From DAINPP01 sp036743375 (lineage in GTDB: Bacteria; Thermotogota; Thermotogae; MWEM01): a stretch of 40,232 nucleotides of DNA. Both the position numbers and the translations under genes were made by a program. Below, in pieces: positions 1-8,308 of the stretch. The notes under the pieces are model-generated. The model saw nothing but the letters and a program-made list of their open reading frames with translations. It had not been told where the DNA came from and did not search any database. How positions within the stretch are numbered: position 1 is the first letter of the stretch; each line of letters opens with the position of its first letter. Where the stretch lies: positions 1 through 40,232 of the forward strand of contig DAINPP010000026.1 in the NCBI GenBank assembly GCA_036743375.1, read 5' to 3'.

Positions 1-719
1 ATGATCGTTTCTGGGAGCAAGGAGAGGTAGATGGCACTTTTTTTTCGTAATATCTCACACGGGAGGTCAAACAGTTCCGAAAGAATTTCGATGTCTTCAT
101 CCGCCCGGATGCCTTCAAAATCCGAGAAGAGTGTTTTGAAATCCTTTCCGTGTACGTTGGTACCGAAGATTTTATCACATTCACGGCTGTGTTCCGAATG
201 AATTTTGAAATCTTTTTCAAGGACTAAAAATCCTTCTCCCGAATGGTTCAGAATCATGCTGATCTGGGCATTTTTAATCCCGAGATCTTTGTTCAACTCC
301 AGGGATTGGCTGTACATCGTCTTCGCTTCACGCATCGAGTTGCTTAGTTTTAAATGGGTATCGACACGTGAAAGGACGAGAGACGGGACAAATGGTTTTG
401 TGATGTAGTCAACGGCGCCTATCGTCAGACCTTTTTCCTCATCATCACTCTGATTCATGGCAGAAATGAAGATGATAGGGATATCCCTTGTCTTTTCAGA
501 ACCCTTGAGCTGCCTACAGACGGTGTATCCGTCGATATCCGGCATCAGGATGTCGAGAAGGATCAGGTCGGGGATGTTCCCCGAATTGATGATATCAAGT
601 GCCTTCTGACCGCCTTTTGCGACGATCAGCCGATATTTGTCTTCCAGAAGATTAGAAAGAATTTTAAGATTTGCGGGACTATCATCCACAAGCATCACAA
701 TATTTTTCTGTGTATTCAT
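1..719 (-). CDS. Response regulator with receiver domain and PAS-like output region, 3' end missing
   Basis: This gene runs leftward off the window edge, so only the first 239 codons are present. Residues about 6-120 form a CheY-like receiver: the acidic pair in VDDSP, the phospho-acceptor Asp in LILLDILMPDIDGY, the Ser in FISA and the Lys in YITKPF are all visible. After a helical linker comes a region reading NHSGEGFLVLEKDF and SRECDKIFG, which resembles the sensor segment of large signalling proteins that continue into HPt or kinase domains, so the missing part may be catalytic. The ATG start at 717-719 follows a GGGAG ribosome site. A consensus promoter lies just upstream. What it regulates cannot be read from this fragment. 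Confidence 0.85.
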   Translation of the reverse strand, partial: MNTQKNIVMLVDDSPANLKILSNLLEDKYRLIVAKGGQKALDIINSGNIPDLILLDILMPDIDGYTVCRQLKGSEKTRDIPIIFISAMNQSDDEEKGLTIGAVDYITKPFVPSLVLSRVDTHLKLSNSMREAKTMYSQSLELNKDLGIKNAQISMILNHSGEGFLVLEKDFKIHSEHSRECDKIFGTNVHGKDFKTLFSDFEGIRADEDIEILSELFDLPCEILRKKSAIYLSLLPETI

Positions 720-776
720 GCGATTACTCCCATTGTTTCAAACTTTCAACCATTGTAGACCTGAATTGTCAAAACA

Positions 777-805
777 AGTATAACAACTATAAAGTTTTCT
801 GTCAA
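777..805 (-). promoter_or_regulatory. Consensus sigma-70-type promoter for the response-regulator gene
   Basis: Read on the minus strand, TTGACA (800-805) and TATACT (777-782) are separated by exactly 17 bases. Transcription would begin near 770, giving a leader of about 50 bases before the ATG at 719. One of the two best-matched promoters in the window; the other is that of dnaK. Confidence 0.8.
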
Positions 806-834
806 TGAACAGGCCCCGTACAGTTATCTGTTTA

Positions 835-857
835 GTTTGAGCGGTACTAATTGACCG
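835..857 (+). other. Short sequence resembling the 3' end of 23S rRNA
   Basis: TTTGAGC followed by GGTACTAATTGACCG resembles the last helix region of bacterial 23S rRNA (in E. coli, TTGAGC, four bases, then GGTACTAATGAACCG). No other 23S or 5S sequence adjoins it, so it cannot be a working gene. The rest of the 720-1031 interval is AT-rich. It holds the leftward promoter at 777-805, this fragment, and a lone TATACT at 952-957 without a good -35, which might serve the methyltransferase gene. Confidence 0.35.
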
Positions 858-1031
858 ATTAGAATACCTTGTATCTGACTTTATTTAAAACCCTTAATGT
901 TATTTACCGTTGATGCGCGTTCTGAACTTAAAAAATTAGAAGTGGATATGATATACTCAAATCACTTGGAATATATTCAGGATGTTGTTAAATAAGGCTT
1001 CTTGTTGATATTGAAAAAAAGGTGAATACTA

Positions 1032-2342
1032 TTGTTTAGAAGTACGACACATAAAGTGATTAATGGAGATAGTCGGAATATGAAAGAGGTATCTGATTCG
1101 TCCGTACAATTAATAATCACATCTCCTCCTTACTGGCAATTAAAAGATTATGGTGATAAAAGGCAGATCGGATTCAATCAGAGTTATGAGGATTACATTA
1201 ATGAATTAAACATGGTTTGGCAGGAGTGCTATCGCGTTCTTGAAAATGGATGCAGACTATGTGTTAACATAGGTGATCAGTTTGCCCGTTCCGTTTATTA
1301 TGGCAGATATAAGGTCATACCGATAAGAACAGAGATTACTAGGTTTTGTGAAACGATAGGTTTTGATTATATGGGAGCAGTTATCTGGCAAAAAAAAACA
1401 ACCACAAACACTACTGGTGGCGCCAGTATTATGGGGAGTTATCCATACCCAAGAAATGGGATTTTGTCAATTGACTATGAGTTCATTCTGTTGTTTAAAA
1501 AACAAGGTAAAGTAAAAATAGTAGGAAAAGAAGAAAAAGCTGCTTCTGCATTAACAAAAGACGAGTGGAAAGAATATTTTTCCGGGCATTGGAATTTTGC
1601 TGGTGCAAAGCAGGGAAAGCATCATGCAATGTTTCCGATCGAGCTTCCGCATCGTTTGATTAAAATGTTTTCTTTTAAAGGAGAGACCGTATTAGATCCA
1701 TTTCTTGGAAGTGGTACAACGTCCCTTGCTGCCAAACAGAACGAAAGAAATTCTATTGGTTATGAGATAAACAATGATTTTATTTCTGTAATAAAGGATA
1801 GATTAGGTGTTGACAAAGTTGATTTGAATGGAACGCGGTACGATATAGTCAAACAGGAAGTTAATGAAGGCGAATTTGAAATTAAGAGAAGAAAACTTCC
1901 ATATCTCTTTATAGATCCTGTTAATATGGAGAGAAAAATTGATCCCAAAAAAATGAGCTTTGGTTCGAAAGTTGAAATATCCGATAATTATGAAAGAGAT
2001 GATTTTTTTTCTGTTAAAAAGGTTCTAAGCGCGTCACGATTAATTTTAAATAACGGTGTTGAAGTAAGATTAATCGGAATAAAGGAAATAGAAGAAAAAA
2101 AACTAAAGGCAATCTCTTTCTTGGAACAAAAAACTAAAAATCAAAAGGTATTTCTCAGATATGATACTGAAAAGTATGACTCTGAGAACAGATTAATGGT
2201 ATATTTGTACTTGAAAAATAAAACATTTTTAAATGCACATTTAATTAAAGCAAATTACGTAGAAGTTGCTGAAAATTATGAATACAAATACAAATCAAAA
2301 TTTGTTAAATTACAGAATGAGGTTGAGTATGGAGCACTATAG
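1032..2342 (+). CDS. Type II DNA methyltransferase (probably N4-cytosine) with SNase-like C-terminal domain
   Basis: The modification enzyme of a two-gene restriction system. Residues 30-35 are TSPPYW, the catalytic motif IV typical of N4-cytosine enzymes, and residues 222-230 hold the SAM-binding DPFLGSGTT, so motif IV precedes motif I (beta order). The methyltransferase core ends near residue 260. Residues about 328-430 look like a staphylococcal-nuclease fold: VRLIGI at 345-350, then KEIE in place of the usual DTPE, then KYDSENRLMVYLYL and FLNAHLIKANYVEV. The catalytic-type residues R346, E354 and R387 have counterparts, but the two calcium-binding aspartates do not, so this domain more likely binds DNA than cuts it. 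The start is a TTG with AAAAAGGTG seven bases upstream. The stop overlaps the next gene. Confidence 0.85.
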   Translation: MFRSTTHKVINGDSRNMKEVSDSSVQLIITSPPYWQLKDYGDKRQIGFNQSYEDYINELNMVWQECYRVLENGCRLCVNIGDQFARSVYYGRYKVIPIRTEITRFCETIGFDYMGAVIWQKKTTTNTTGGASIMGSYPYPRNGILSIDYEFILLFKKQGKVKIVGKEEKAASALTKDEWKEYFSGHWNFAGAKQGKHHAMFPIELPHRLIKMFSFKGETVLDPFLGSGTTSLAAKQNERNSIGYEINNDFISVIKDRLGVDKVDLNGTRYDIVKQEVNEGEFEIKRRKLPYLFIDPVNMERKIDPKKMSFGSKVEISDNYERDDFFSVKKVLSASRLILNNGVEVRLIGIKEIEEKKLKAISFLEQKTKNQKVFLRYDTEKYDSENRLMVYLYLKNKTFLNAHLIKANYVEVAENYEYKYKSKFVKLQNEVEYGAL

Positions 2343-3033
2343 GAAAGATTTCGGAAAAAAAGAAAAAATTCTCAATTATGCAAGTAATAATTATCAACTG
2401 ACAAGACCTTCAAAAGTTGGAACAGTTATGGCTTTAATTCGGGAATGTCAACCAAATTCAATAGAAGAATGGGAAGCTTTCTATTTTGAACGGGCTTATA
2501 CTAAAACAAAAAGACCTGTTAAAATTGATGAAGATAGTTTGATTGATTTGGGGAAACGTCTTTATGAAAAAATTACTGAAGTAGTTATTCCGGAATGGAC
2601 TAGTGCTTTTAAGGCCATTACAATGGAAGATTGTATTGATTATATCCGAGAAGTTACCCTTGTCAGGACTTATGATGGCTTTTTACTGGAGAAGTCTGTT
2701 ATTAATGACGGCCTTGCTAAAAAATTTCCGGATGTTCAATTTGAAGAATCTGACTCAGATCTTGATCATGCAGGAGATATAGATTATCTTGGCTATGTTG
2801 GAAAATACGCTTTTGGTATACAAATCAAACCTATTACAGCAGCTGCAAATTTTGGTAACTATAAAATCTCTGATAGAATGCAGGGGAACTTTGACGATTT
2901 TGAAGCAAAATATGGAGGAAAGGTATTTATTGTTTTTTCTGCGAAAGAGGAAAATAAGAAAGTTATAAAGAACAAAAATGTTATCGGGGAGATAGAAACC
3001 GAGATAAGGCGACTTCAATCCTTAAGTCAGTAA
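2329..3033 (+). CDS. Putative type II restriction endonuclease, MjaI-like
   Basis: A 234-residue protein partly overlapping the methyltransferase gene (14 bases), the usual arrangement for a restriction partner. The centre contains GDIDYLGYVGKYAFGIQIKP, which reads as a PD-(D/E)xK nuclease core with Asp, then a hydrophobic strand, then Q-x-K in place of E-x-K. N-terminal text such as WEAFYFERA recalls the MjaI family, whose members cut CTAG and pair with N4-cytosine methylases. This family call is from memory and is moderate; the specificity is inference. ATG at 2329 is chosen because GAGGT lies about five bases before it; ATG at 2317 is an alternative. Base composition is more AT-rich than the neighbouring genes, suggesting the pair was acquired. 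Confidence 0.65.
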   Translation: MEHYRKDFGKKEKILNYASNNYQLTRPSKVGTVMALIRECQPNSIEEWEAFYFERAYTKTKRPVKIDEDSLIDLGKRLYEKITEVVIPEWTSAFKAITMEDCIDYIREVTLVRTYDGFLLEKSVINDGLAKKFPDVQFEESDSDLDHAGDIDYLGYVGKYAFGIQIKPITAAANFGNYKISDRMQGNFDDFEAKYGGKVFIVFSAKEENKKVIKNKNVIGEIETEIRRLQSLSQ

Positions 3034-3094
3034 ACATGATTCTTCAAACCATCTGATTTTCACACTAAATGAAATTTATTTAATAGTATGGATA

Positions 3095-3124
3095 ACAAAC
3101 ACCCGCTTTTAAGCGGGTGTTTGT
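3095..3124. terminator. Bidirectional terminator between restriction gene and clpC
   Basis: A perfect 14-base-pair stem (3095-3108 with 3111-3124) has a GC-rich core, ACCCGC against GCGGGT, with A and T tracts at its base on both strands. It sits between two converging genes and can serve both. Confidence 0.85.
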
Positions 3125-3140
3125 GTTTATCAGTTAAGTT

Positions 3141-5576
3141 TTATTCCTTGATGATCTCAAACTGAAGTTCGTCGTTGTCGTTTGGCCCAAGGACCTGTAC
3201 GATACTGTATTCGTCTATGTTTCCTTCGAGTATCATGTCTGACAGCGGGACTTCAATGTATTTTTCGATGGCCCTTCTCATCGGTCGGGCCCCGAAGTTT
3301 TCGTCGTAACCGACTTTTGAGAGGAACGCTTTGGCCTCATCGGTGAGCTCGATCTTGATGTGCTTGTCCATGATGCGATTGTTGAGCTGCTTGATCATGA
3401 GACAGGCGATCTGCTGAACGTGTTCCGGTGAAAGGTTCTTGAACACGACGATGTTATCGAGTCGGTTGATGATCTCCGGTTTGAAGAATTTCTTCAATTC
3501 GTCCATGACGATCTTTTCCTTCTTCATTTCCTTGTCTTCATCCACACCGAATCCAACCGTCTTTGAACCGCCTCCGATGAGCTTTTCTCCGCCGATGTTG
3601 CTGGTCAGTATGATAACCGTATTTCTGAAATCGACATTGTGTCCCTGTCCATCAGTGAGTCTTCCGTCTTCAAGCAGTTGAAGCAGGACGTTGAAGACTT
3701 CCGGGTGAGCCTTTTCGATCTCGTCGAGCAATACAACGGAATAGGGTCTTCTTCTTACCGCTTCCGTGAGTTGTCCGCCCTCTTCGTAGCCGACGTAACC
3801 GGGGGATGCGCCAAGGAGTCTGGAAACGGCTATCTTTTCACCGTATTCGGACATATCGATTCTGACAAGGGCCTCTTCACTTCCGAAGAGTTTTTCAGCG
3901 AGTGTCTTGGCGAGTTCCGTCTTTCCCACACCGGTTGGTCCGAGGAACAGGAATGAACCGGTTGGACGCTTCGGGTCCTTGAGTCCCGCCCGTGAACGTC
4001 TGATGGCCTGTGCAACACTCTTTACCGCTTCGTTCTGATTGATAATGCTTTCATGGAGCATATTCTCGAGGTTCAGAATCTTGTCTTTTTCAGATCTGAG
4101 CATCTTGGTAGTCGGGATGCCGGTCCATTTTTCAACGACTTCTGCGATGATGAATTCGTTGACCACTTTTGGCTTGGCATCCTGTTCAGCCTTCCAGCTG
4201 TCATATTTAAGCTGATGATCTTCCCTGATCCGTTCAACTTCGGATTTTAACCTCGCTGCCGCTTCATAATCCCCTTTTTCAGCCTCTTCAGTGATCTTTT
4301 CCTCGCCCGCTTTGATCTCTTTTTCCAGTTCGGTGATCTCAATCGGCATATAGGTGGTTTCTATCTTGATCTTCGATGCGGCTTCATCTATGAGGTCTAT
4401 GGCCTTATCCGGCAGGAATCTCTCGCTGATATACCTGTCCGACAGTTTGACGGCTGCTTCGATAGCCCCCTGATTGATGGTAACTCCATGATGTTTTTCA
4501 AAGACATCCCTGAGCCCCGTGAGGATTTCGATGGCGTCTTCTACGGATGGTTCTTCGACCATGACCTTCTGGAACCTTCTTTCCAATGCCTTGTCTTTTT
4601 CTATGTATTTTCTGTATTCATCAAGTGTTGTGGCTCCGATACATCTCAGTTCCCCTCTGGCGAGTGCCGGTTTCATGAGGTTGGCCGCATCGATGGACCC
4701 TTCCGTTGAACCAGCGCCGACAACCGTATGGATCTCATCAACGAAGAGGATGACTTCCCCCTCTTTTTTCTTGATGGCATCGATGACCCCTTTCATTCTT
4801 TCCTCAAACTCCCCTCTGAACTTTGTTCCGGCGATGAGTCTTCCCATGTCGAGTGAGAGCAGGGTCTTGCCCTTGAGATATTCGGGGATATTCCCTTCTA
4901 CGATTCGCTGTGCCAGTCCTTCCGCAACGGCGGTCTTTCCGACGCCCGAATCTCCAACGAGAACCGGGTTATTCTTGGTCTTTCTTCCGATAATCTGTAT
5001 GACACGCCTGATCTCATCATCTCTGCCGATAACCGGCATGAGCTTTTTTTCTTTCGCCATCTTACACAGATCGGTGGTGAATTTCTGAAGCGGTCCGAGA
5101 TTTTCCTTTTCGGTAGCGCCGCCTGATGCCCTGAGCTGACGAATATTTGCGTAAACGGATTCGAGGATGACCTTATGATGAGTGAGGAGCTTTGCCGCCT
5201 CACACGTTTCGACTTTTAACAGGCCGATGAGGAGATGTTCTCCGCCAACCTTTTTATCCTGAAGTCTTTCGGCCTCTTTTTTGGCCTCTTCCAGTACCTG
5301 TCTTGCTTCCGGTGTGATGTAGATCTGTCCGCCCGGTACGGGAGCAGCTTCCGTCGGACCGTATTCTCTGACGGCCTTCTCCGTTTCCTGTTTTAACACG
5401 GCGATATTGTCCGCCAGTGTCTGTATGACCTGAGCACCGGTGTTCTCGTTTTGTTCCATCATGGCGAGGAGGAGATGTTCGGTTCTCAGCTGACTGTGTC
5501 TGAAACGCATGAGAATATCCTGCATGATGTTGAATATAGCCTGTGCGCTTGATGTATAGTCATTCATGTTGATCAT
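3141..5576 (-). CDS. clpC: ATP-dependent Clp protease ATPase subunit ClpC
   Basis: An AAA+ unfoldase of about 811 residues that feeds proteins to ClpP. An N-terminal Clp repeat domain (about 1-145) is followed by the first ATPase module with GDSGVGKTA (about 208-216) and FVDEIHT, then a short middle domain with a UVR-like stretch (YEAAARLKSEVERI), then the second module with GPTGVGKTE and LLDEIEKA. A VGFG loop in the second module matches the ClpP-docking loop of ClpC, and the short middle domain argues against the disaggregase ClpB. A GTG at 5585 lies inside the ribosome site, so the ATG at 5576, six bases after AGAGGTG, is the better start. It lies 11 bases after hspR and shares its transcript. 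No clpP lies in the window. Confidence 0.93.
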   Translation of the reverse strand: MINMNDYTSSAQAIFNIMQDILMRFRHSQLRTEHLLLAMMEQNENTGAQVIQTLADNIAVLKQETEKAVREYGPTEAAPVPGGQIYITPEARQVLEEAKKEAERLQDKKVGGEHLLIGLLKVETCEAAKLLTHHKVILESVYANIRQLRASGGATEKENLGPLQKFTTDLCKMAKEKKLMPVIGRDDEIRRVIQIIGRKTKNNPVLVGDSGVGKTAVAEGLAQRIVEGNIPEYLKGKTLLSLDMGRLIAGTKFRGEFEERMKGVIDAIKKKEGEVILFVDEIHTVVGAGSTEGSIDAANLMKPALARGELRCIGATTLDEYRKYIEKDKALERRFQKVMVEEPSVEDAIEILTGLRDVFEKHHGVTINQGAIEAAVKLSDRYISERFLPDKAIDLIDEAASKIKIETTYMPIEITELEKEIKAGEEKITEEAEKGDYEAAARLKSEVERIREDHQLKYDSWKAEQDAKPKVVNEFIIAEVVEKWTGIPTTKMLRSEKDKILNLENMLHESIINQNEAVKSVAQAIRRSRAGLKDPKRPTGSFLFLGPTGVGKTELAKTLAEKLFGSEEALVRIDMSEYGEKIAVSRLLGASPGYVGYEEGGQLTEAVRRRPYSVVLLDEIEKAHPEVFNVLLQLLEDGRLTDGQGHNVDFRNTVIILTSNIGGEKLIGGGSKTVGFGVDEDKEMKKEKIVMDELKKFFKPEIINRLDNIVVFKNLSPEHVQQIACLMIKQLNNRIMDKHIKIELTDEAKAFLSKVGYDENFGARPMRRAIEKYIEVPLSDMILEGNIDEYSIVQVLGPNDNDELQFEIIKE

Positions 5577-5587
5577 CTGTTTCACCT

Positions 5588-6016
5588 CTATTCTTCTTTT
5601 TTATCGATATCTTTTTCGTTGTAAAATTTAAATTCATAACTCTTGTACTCTATCTTAACCGGCAAAGGCGGTATTTCTTTCCTCATTTTCTGTTTTAACA
5701 ATTCGTTTTCCCTTTCAAGGAGTTTGATCTTCTTCTGTGCCCTTTCAAGTCTCGTTTCCAGCTCGATGATTCTGTCGATTCCCGTCGTTGGAATCCCTTC
5801 ATCCGCGAGTTCTTTTATGTGATTGATCACTTCTATGTCGTGTTCTGAATACAGTCTCAAATTACCGAGTCTGAACGGTTCGACGAAGCCCCTCTTTTCA
5901 TATTGTCTGAGTGTCTGGGGATGAATCCCCAGCATACTGGATGCCACACTGATAATGAACTTAGGCATGTTAAACGGATCATCTCTGTCGATTGTCTTCT
6001 TTTTCTCTATTGCCAT
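5588..6016 (-). CDS. hspR: HspR-like MerR-family heat-shock repressor
   Basis: A 142-residue regulator. Residues about 15-85 form a MerR-type winged helix with ISVASSMLGIHPQTLRQYEKRG and RLYSEHDIEVINHI, the wording typical of HspR. A coiled coil follows (LETRLERAQKKIKLLERENELLKQK) and a short charged tail. HspR proteins repress dnaK and clp operons and are released when DnaK is titrated by unfolded proteins. Its place between dnaK and clpC fits that feedback. No recognisable promoter lies in the roughly 40 bases between the dnaK terminator and this gene, so it is probably expressed by read-through. The ATG follows AGGTG by five bases. No HAIR-type operator (CTTGAGT-N7-ACTCAAG) was found near dnaK; a different palindrome is there. 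Confidence 0.85.
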   Translation of the reverse strand: MAIEKKKTIDRDDPFNMPKFIISVASSMLGIHPQTLRQYEKRGFVEPFRLGNLRLYSEHDIEVINHIKELADEGIPTTGIDRIIELETRLERAQKKIKLLERENELLKQKMRKEIPPLPVKIEYKSYEFKFYNEKDIDKKEE

Positions 6017-6055
6017 TTTATCACCTGCTTGTTAGTAGGTCTCTTTCTGTTTTCT

Positions 6056-6087
6056 AAAAAAAAACGGGTTCCGTTAAGAGGAACCCG
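6056..6087 (-). terminator. Terminator between dnaK and hspR
   Basis: An 8-base-pair stem (6065-6072 with 6080-6087, CGGGTTCC type) is followed on the minus strand by nine T residues. It should end most dnaK transcripts while letting a fraction continue into hspR-clpC. Confidence 0.8.
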
Positions 6088-6102
6088 CTTTTTTTCTCAT
6101 AA

Positions 6103-7968
6103 TTAGTTGTTGCTGTCTGAGTTGTCCACGTCTTCGTAATCGGCGTTTACGGTGTTATCCTGCGGGGTTTCTCCTGTGTCTGACGGCTGACCGGCTGCCT
6201 GCTGAGCCTGTTGTTCTTCGGCCTGCTGTTTGTAAATGTGTTCTCCGGCCTTCATGGATTCTTCCTGAAGCTGTTCCGTTAATGTCTTGATCCTTGCAAC
6301 GTTATCGTTGTTGACGGCTTCTCTCAAATCATTCTTGATGGATTCGAGTTTTCCCCTGAGATCTTCAGGGATCTTGTCCCCGCTTTCCTTAAGCAATTTT
6401 TCCGTTGCGTAAACGAGTGCATCCGCCTGATTCTTGATCTCGATTTCCTTCTTCTTTTCCTCGTCTTTTTCCTTGTTCTTTTCTCCCTCTTCGACCATTC
6501 TGTTGATATCATCTTCGGAGAGTTTGTTTCTGCCGGTTACAACCATGGACTGTTCCTTGTTAGTGGCTTTATCTCTTGCCGTAACGTGTACAATACCATC
6601 TGTATCTATGTCAAATGTGACTTCTATCTGTGGGATTCCTCTCGGTGCCGGTGTGATCCCCATGAGTCTGAAGCTTCCGAGCATGTGATTCTGTGCGGCC
6701 ATGGTTCTTTCACCCTGGTAGATTCTGACTTCTACCTCCTGCTGTCTGTCTTCGGCCGTTGTAAAGGTCTTGGATTTCTTGACAGGGATTGGGGTGTTTC
6801 TGTCGATGATCGGTTCGAGGAGTCCACCCTTGACTTCTACTCCGAGTGTGAGTGGTGTAACGTCTACGAGAACGACATCTTTTCCCATGTCTCCGGACAT
6901 GATGGATGCCTGGATGGCAGCTCCGACCGCTACGGCCTCGTCAGGGTTGATTCCCTTGTTGGCTTCCTTGCCGAAGATATCCTTGATAAATGTCTGAACC
7001 ATCGGCATTCTCGTCATACCCCCAACGAGGAGGATTTCGTCAATCTCATCCGTGTTGAGTTTTGCGTCTCTGAGTGCATTCATGATCGGTTCTCTTGTGC
7101 TTTCGATCAGATCTCTGACGAGTGATTCGAGTGTTGATCTGGTGAATTTCTGTTCGAGATGCAGCGGACCTTCAGATGTAGCCGTGATAAATGGAAGGTT
7201 GATGTCCGTTTCAAGCTTGGAGGATAATTCGATCTTCGCCTTTTCCGCCGCTTCCTTTAATCTCTGCAGGGACTGCTTATCTGTTCTGAGGTCTACACCG
7301 TGTTCCTTTCTGAAATTCTCCGCGAGCCAGTCGATGATCTTCTTGTCGAAGTCATCTCCGCCAAGGTGGTTGTTACCATTGGTTGAGACAACCTGGATGA
7401 CACCGTCGCCTATTTCGAGGATGGATACGTCGAATGTCCCACCACCGAGGTCATATACGATGACGTGTTCATCATGTTCTCTGTTCATACCGTATGCAAG
7501 TGCTGCCGCCGTCGGTTCGTTGATGATTCTGAGGACCTCGAGCCCTGCAATCTGTCCGGCTTCTTTTGTTGCCTGTCTCTGTGCATCGTTGAAATAGGCA
7601 GGACAGGTGATGACTGCCTTGTTGATCTTGCCGCCGAGATAGCTTTCCGCGTCATCAACGAGTTTTCTGAGGATGTACGAACTGATCTCCTGTGGTGTGT
7701 AATCTTTTCCGTCGATAGCCACTTTATAACTGCTGTCGCCCATGTGTCTCTTGATGGATCTGATCGTTCTCTCGCTGTTGAGGACGGCCTGTCTCTTTGC
7801 CGGTTCTCCCTTAACGATCTCTCCGGTCTTGCTGAAAGCTATGATGGAAGGGGTCGTTCTGGATCCCTCTGCGTTTGGTATGACTTCCGTTGATTTATCT
7901 GGTTTTACCCATGCTATACATGAATTTGTTGTACCCAAATCGATTCCCACTACGTATTCTGTTGCCAT
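6103..7968 (-). CDS. dnaK: Chaperone protein DnaK (Hsp70)
   Basis: A 621-residue Hsp70, near the usual bacterial length. The nucleotide-binding domain shows GIDLGTTNSC at 8-17, VITCPAYFNDAQRQAT, INEPTAAALAYG and YDLGGGTFDVSI. The substrate domain starts after the linker DVVLVDVTPLTLGVE and is followed by a helical lid. A Gln-rich stretch and an acidic tail ending in DYEDVDNSDSNN close the protein. A strong GGAGGTG site precedes the ATG. grpE and dnaJ are not adjacent, unlike in many bacteria; hspR and clpC follow instead. Its promoter contains a perfect palindrome that probably mediates repression. Confidence 0.98.
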   Translation of the reverse strand: MATEYVVGIDLGTTNSCIAWVKPDKSTEVIPNAEGSRTTPSIIAFSKTGEIVKGEPAKRQAVLNSERTIRSIKRHMGDSSYKVAIDGKDYTPQEISSYILRKLVDDAESYLGGKINKAVITCPAYFNDAQRQATKEAGQIAGLEVLRIINEPTAAALAYGMNREHDEHVIVYDLGGGTFDVSILEIGDGVIQVVSTNGNNHLGGDDFDKKIIDWLAENFRKEHGVDLRTDKQSLQRLKEAAEKAKIELSSKLETDINLPFITATSEGPLHLEQKFTRSTLESLVRDLIESTREPIMNALRDAKLNTDEIDEILLVGGMTRMPMVQTFIKDIFGKEANKGINPDEAVAVGAAIQASIMSGDMGKDVVLVDVTPLTLGVEVKGGLLEPIIDRNTPIPVKKSKTFTTAEDRQQEVEVRIYQGERTMAAQNHMLGSFRLMGITPAPRGIPQIEVTFDIDTDGIVHVTARDKATNKEQSMVVTGRNKLSEDDINRMVEEGEKNKEKDEEKKKEIEIKNQADALVYATEKLLKESGDKIPEDLRGKLESIKNDLREAVNNDNVARIKTLTEQLQEESMKAGEHIYKQQAEEQQAQQAAGQPSDTGETPQDNTVNADYEDVDNSDSNN

Positions 7969-8080
7969 TTAAAACACCTCCGTTTTTTATCGTGCATGTT
8001 GCATTTTTTTTGTTCGTGTTATATGACGTGAGTGAAATCTTTTTTATTACACAAATCATATATCACCTTACTCGATTCAT

Positions 8081-8109
8081 AGTATACATGATAATGTTTA
8101 TCATGTCAA
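8081..8109 (-). promoter_or_regulatory. Promoter of dnaK
   Basis: On the minus strand TTGACA (8104-8109) and TATACT (8081-8086) are spaced by 17 bases, a perfect vegetative-type promoter. Transcription should start near 8074, leaving a leader of roughly 105 bases. I found neither a CIRCE element nor a HAIR element in this interval. Confidence 0.8.
8086..8106. promoter_or_regulatory. Perfect palindrome filling the dnaK promoter spacer (likely heat-shock operator)
   Basis: ACATGATAA and TTATCATGT form perfect nine-base arms around a three-base centre. The element covers the whole spacer and touches both the -35 and -10 hexamers, so a bound protein would exclude RNA polymerase. HspR, encoded one gene downstream, is the obvious candidate ligand, though the sequence differs from the known HspR box. 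Confidence 0.7.
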
Positions 8110-8275
8110 GTATTTATATTATAACTAACAATATCTTTTTTTATTTCCCATTTTTTTTTTTTTGACAGGGGGGAAATCAATCCCGCTATGCCTTTAATAT
8201 AAACCTCTTTTGTGATGATTTTATGGAGACAAGGGAAAGTCTTTACAACGGATGGAGGTGATAACCGCTTAAGAT

Positions 8276-8308
8276 AAAAAAAGAACCGGTAATTTCTTAC
8301 CGGTTCTT
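8276..8308 (-). terminator. Terminator of the patatin gene
   Basis: A perfect 12-base-pair stem (8281-8292 with 8297-8308) with a four-base loop is followed on the minus strand by seven T residues. It overlaps the last base of the stop codon of the lipase gene. From here to the dnaK promoter (8110-8275) I see only a long T run near 8151-8164 and no gene. Confidence 0.85.

Noticed and set aside
4519..5088. Long plus-strand frame opposite clpC
   Set aside because: It mirrors the codon pattern of clpC, has no ribosome site and no recognisable protein features.
7052..7597. Plus-strand frames opposite dnaK
   Set aside because: Shadows of a confirmed highly conserved gene; composition is Ser/Leu/Phe-rich as expected for antisense frames.
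7969..8080. Possible HAIR or CIRCE element in the dnaK leader
   Set aside because: GAGTG and ACTC fragments occur but not with the required spacing or arm length.
8151..8164. Long T run upstream of the dnaK promoter
   Set aside because: No stem next to it on either strand; treated as a simple homopolymer.
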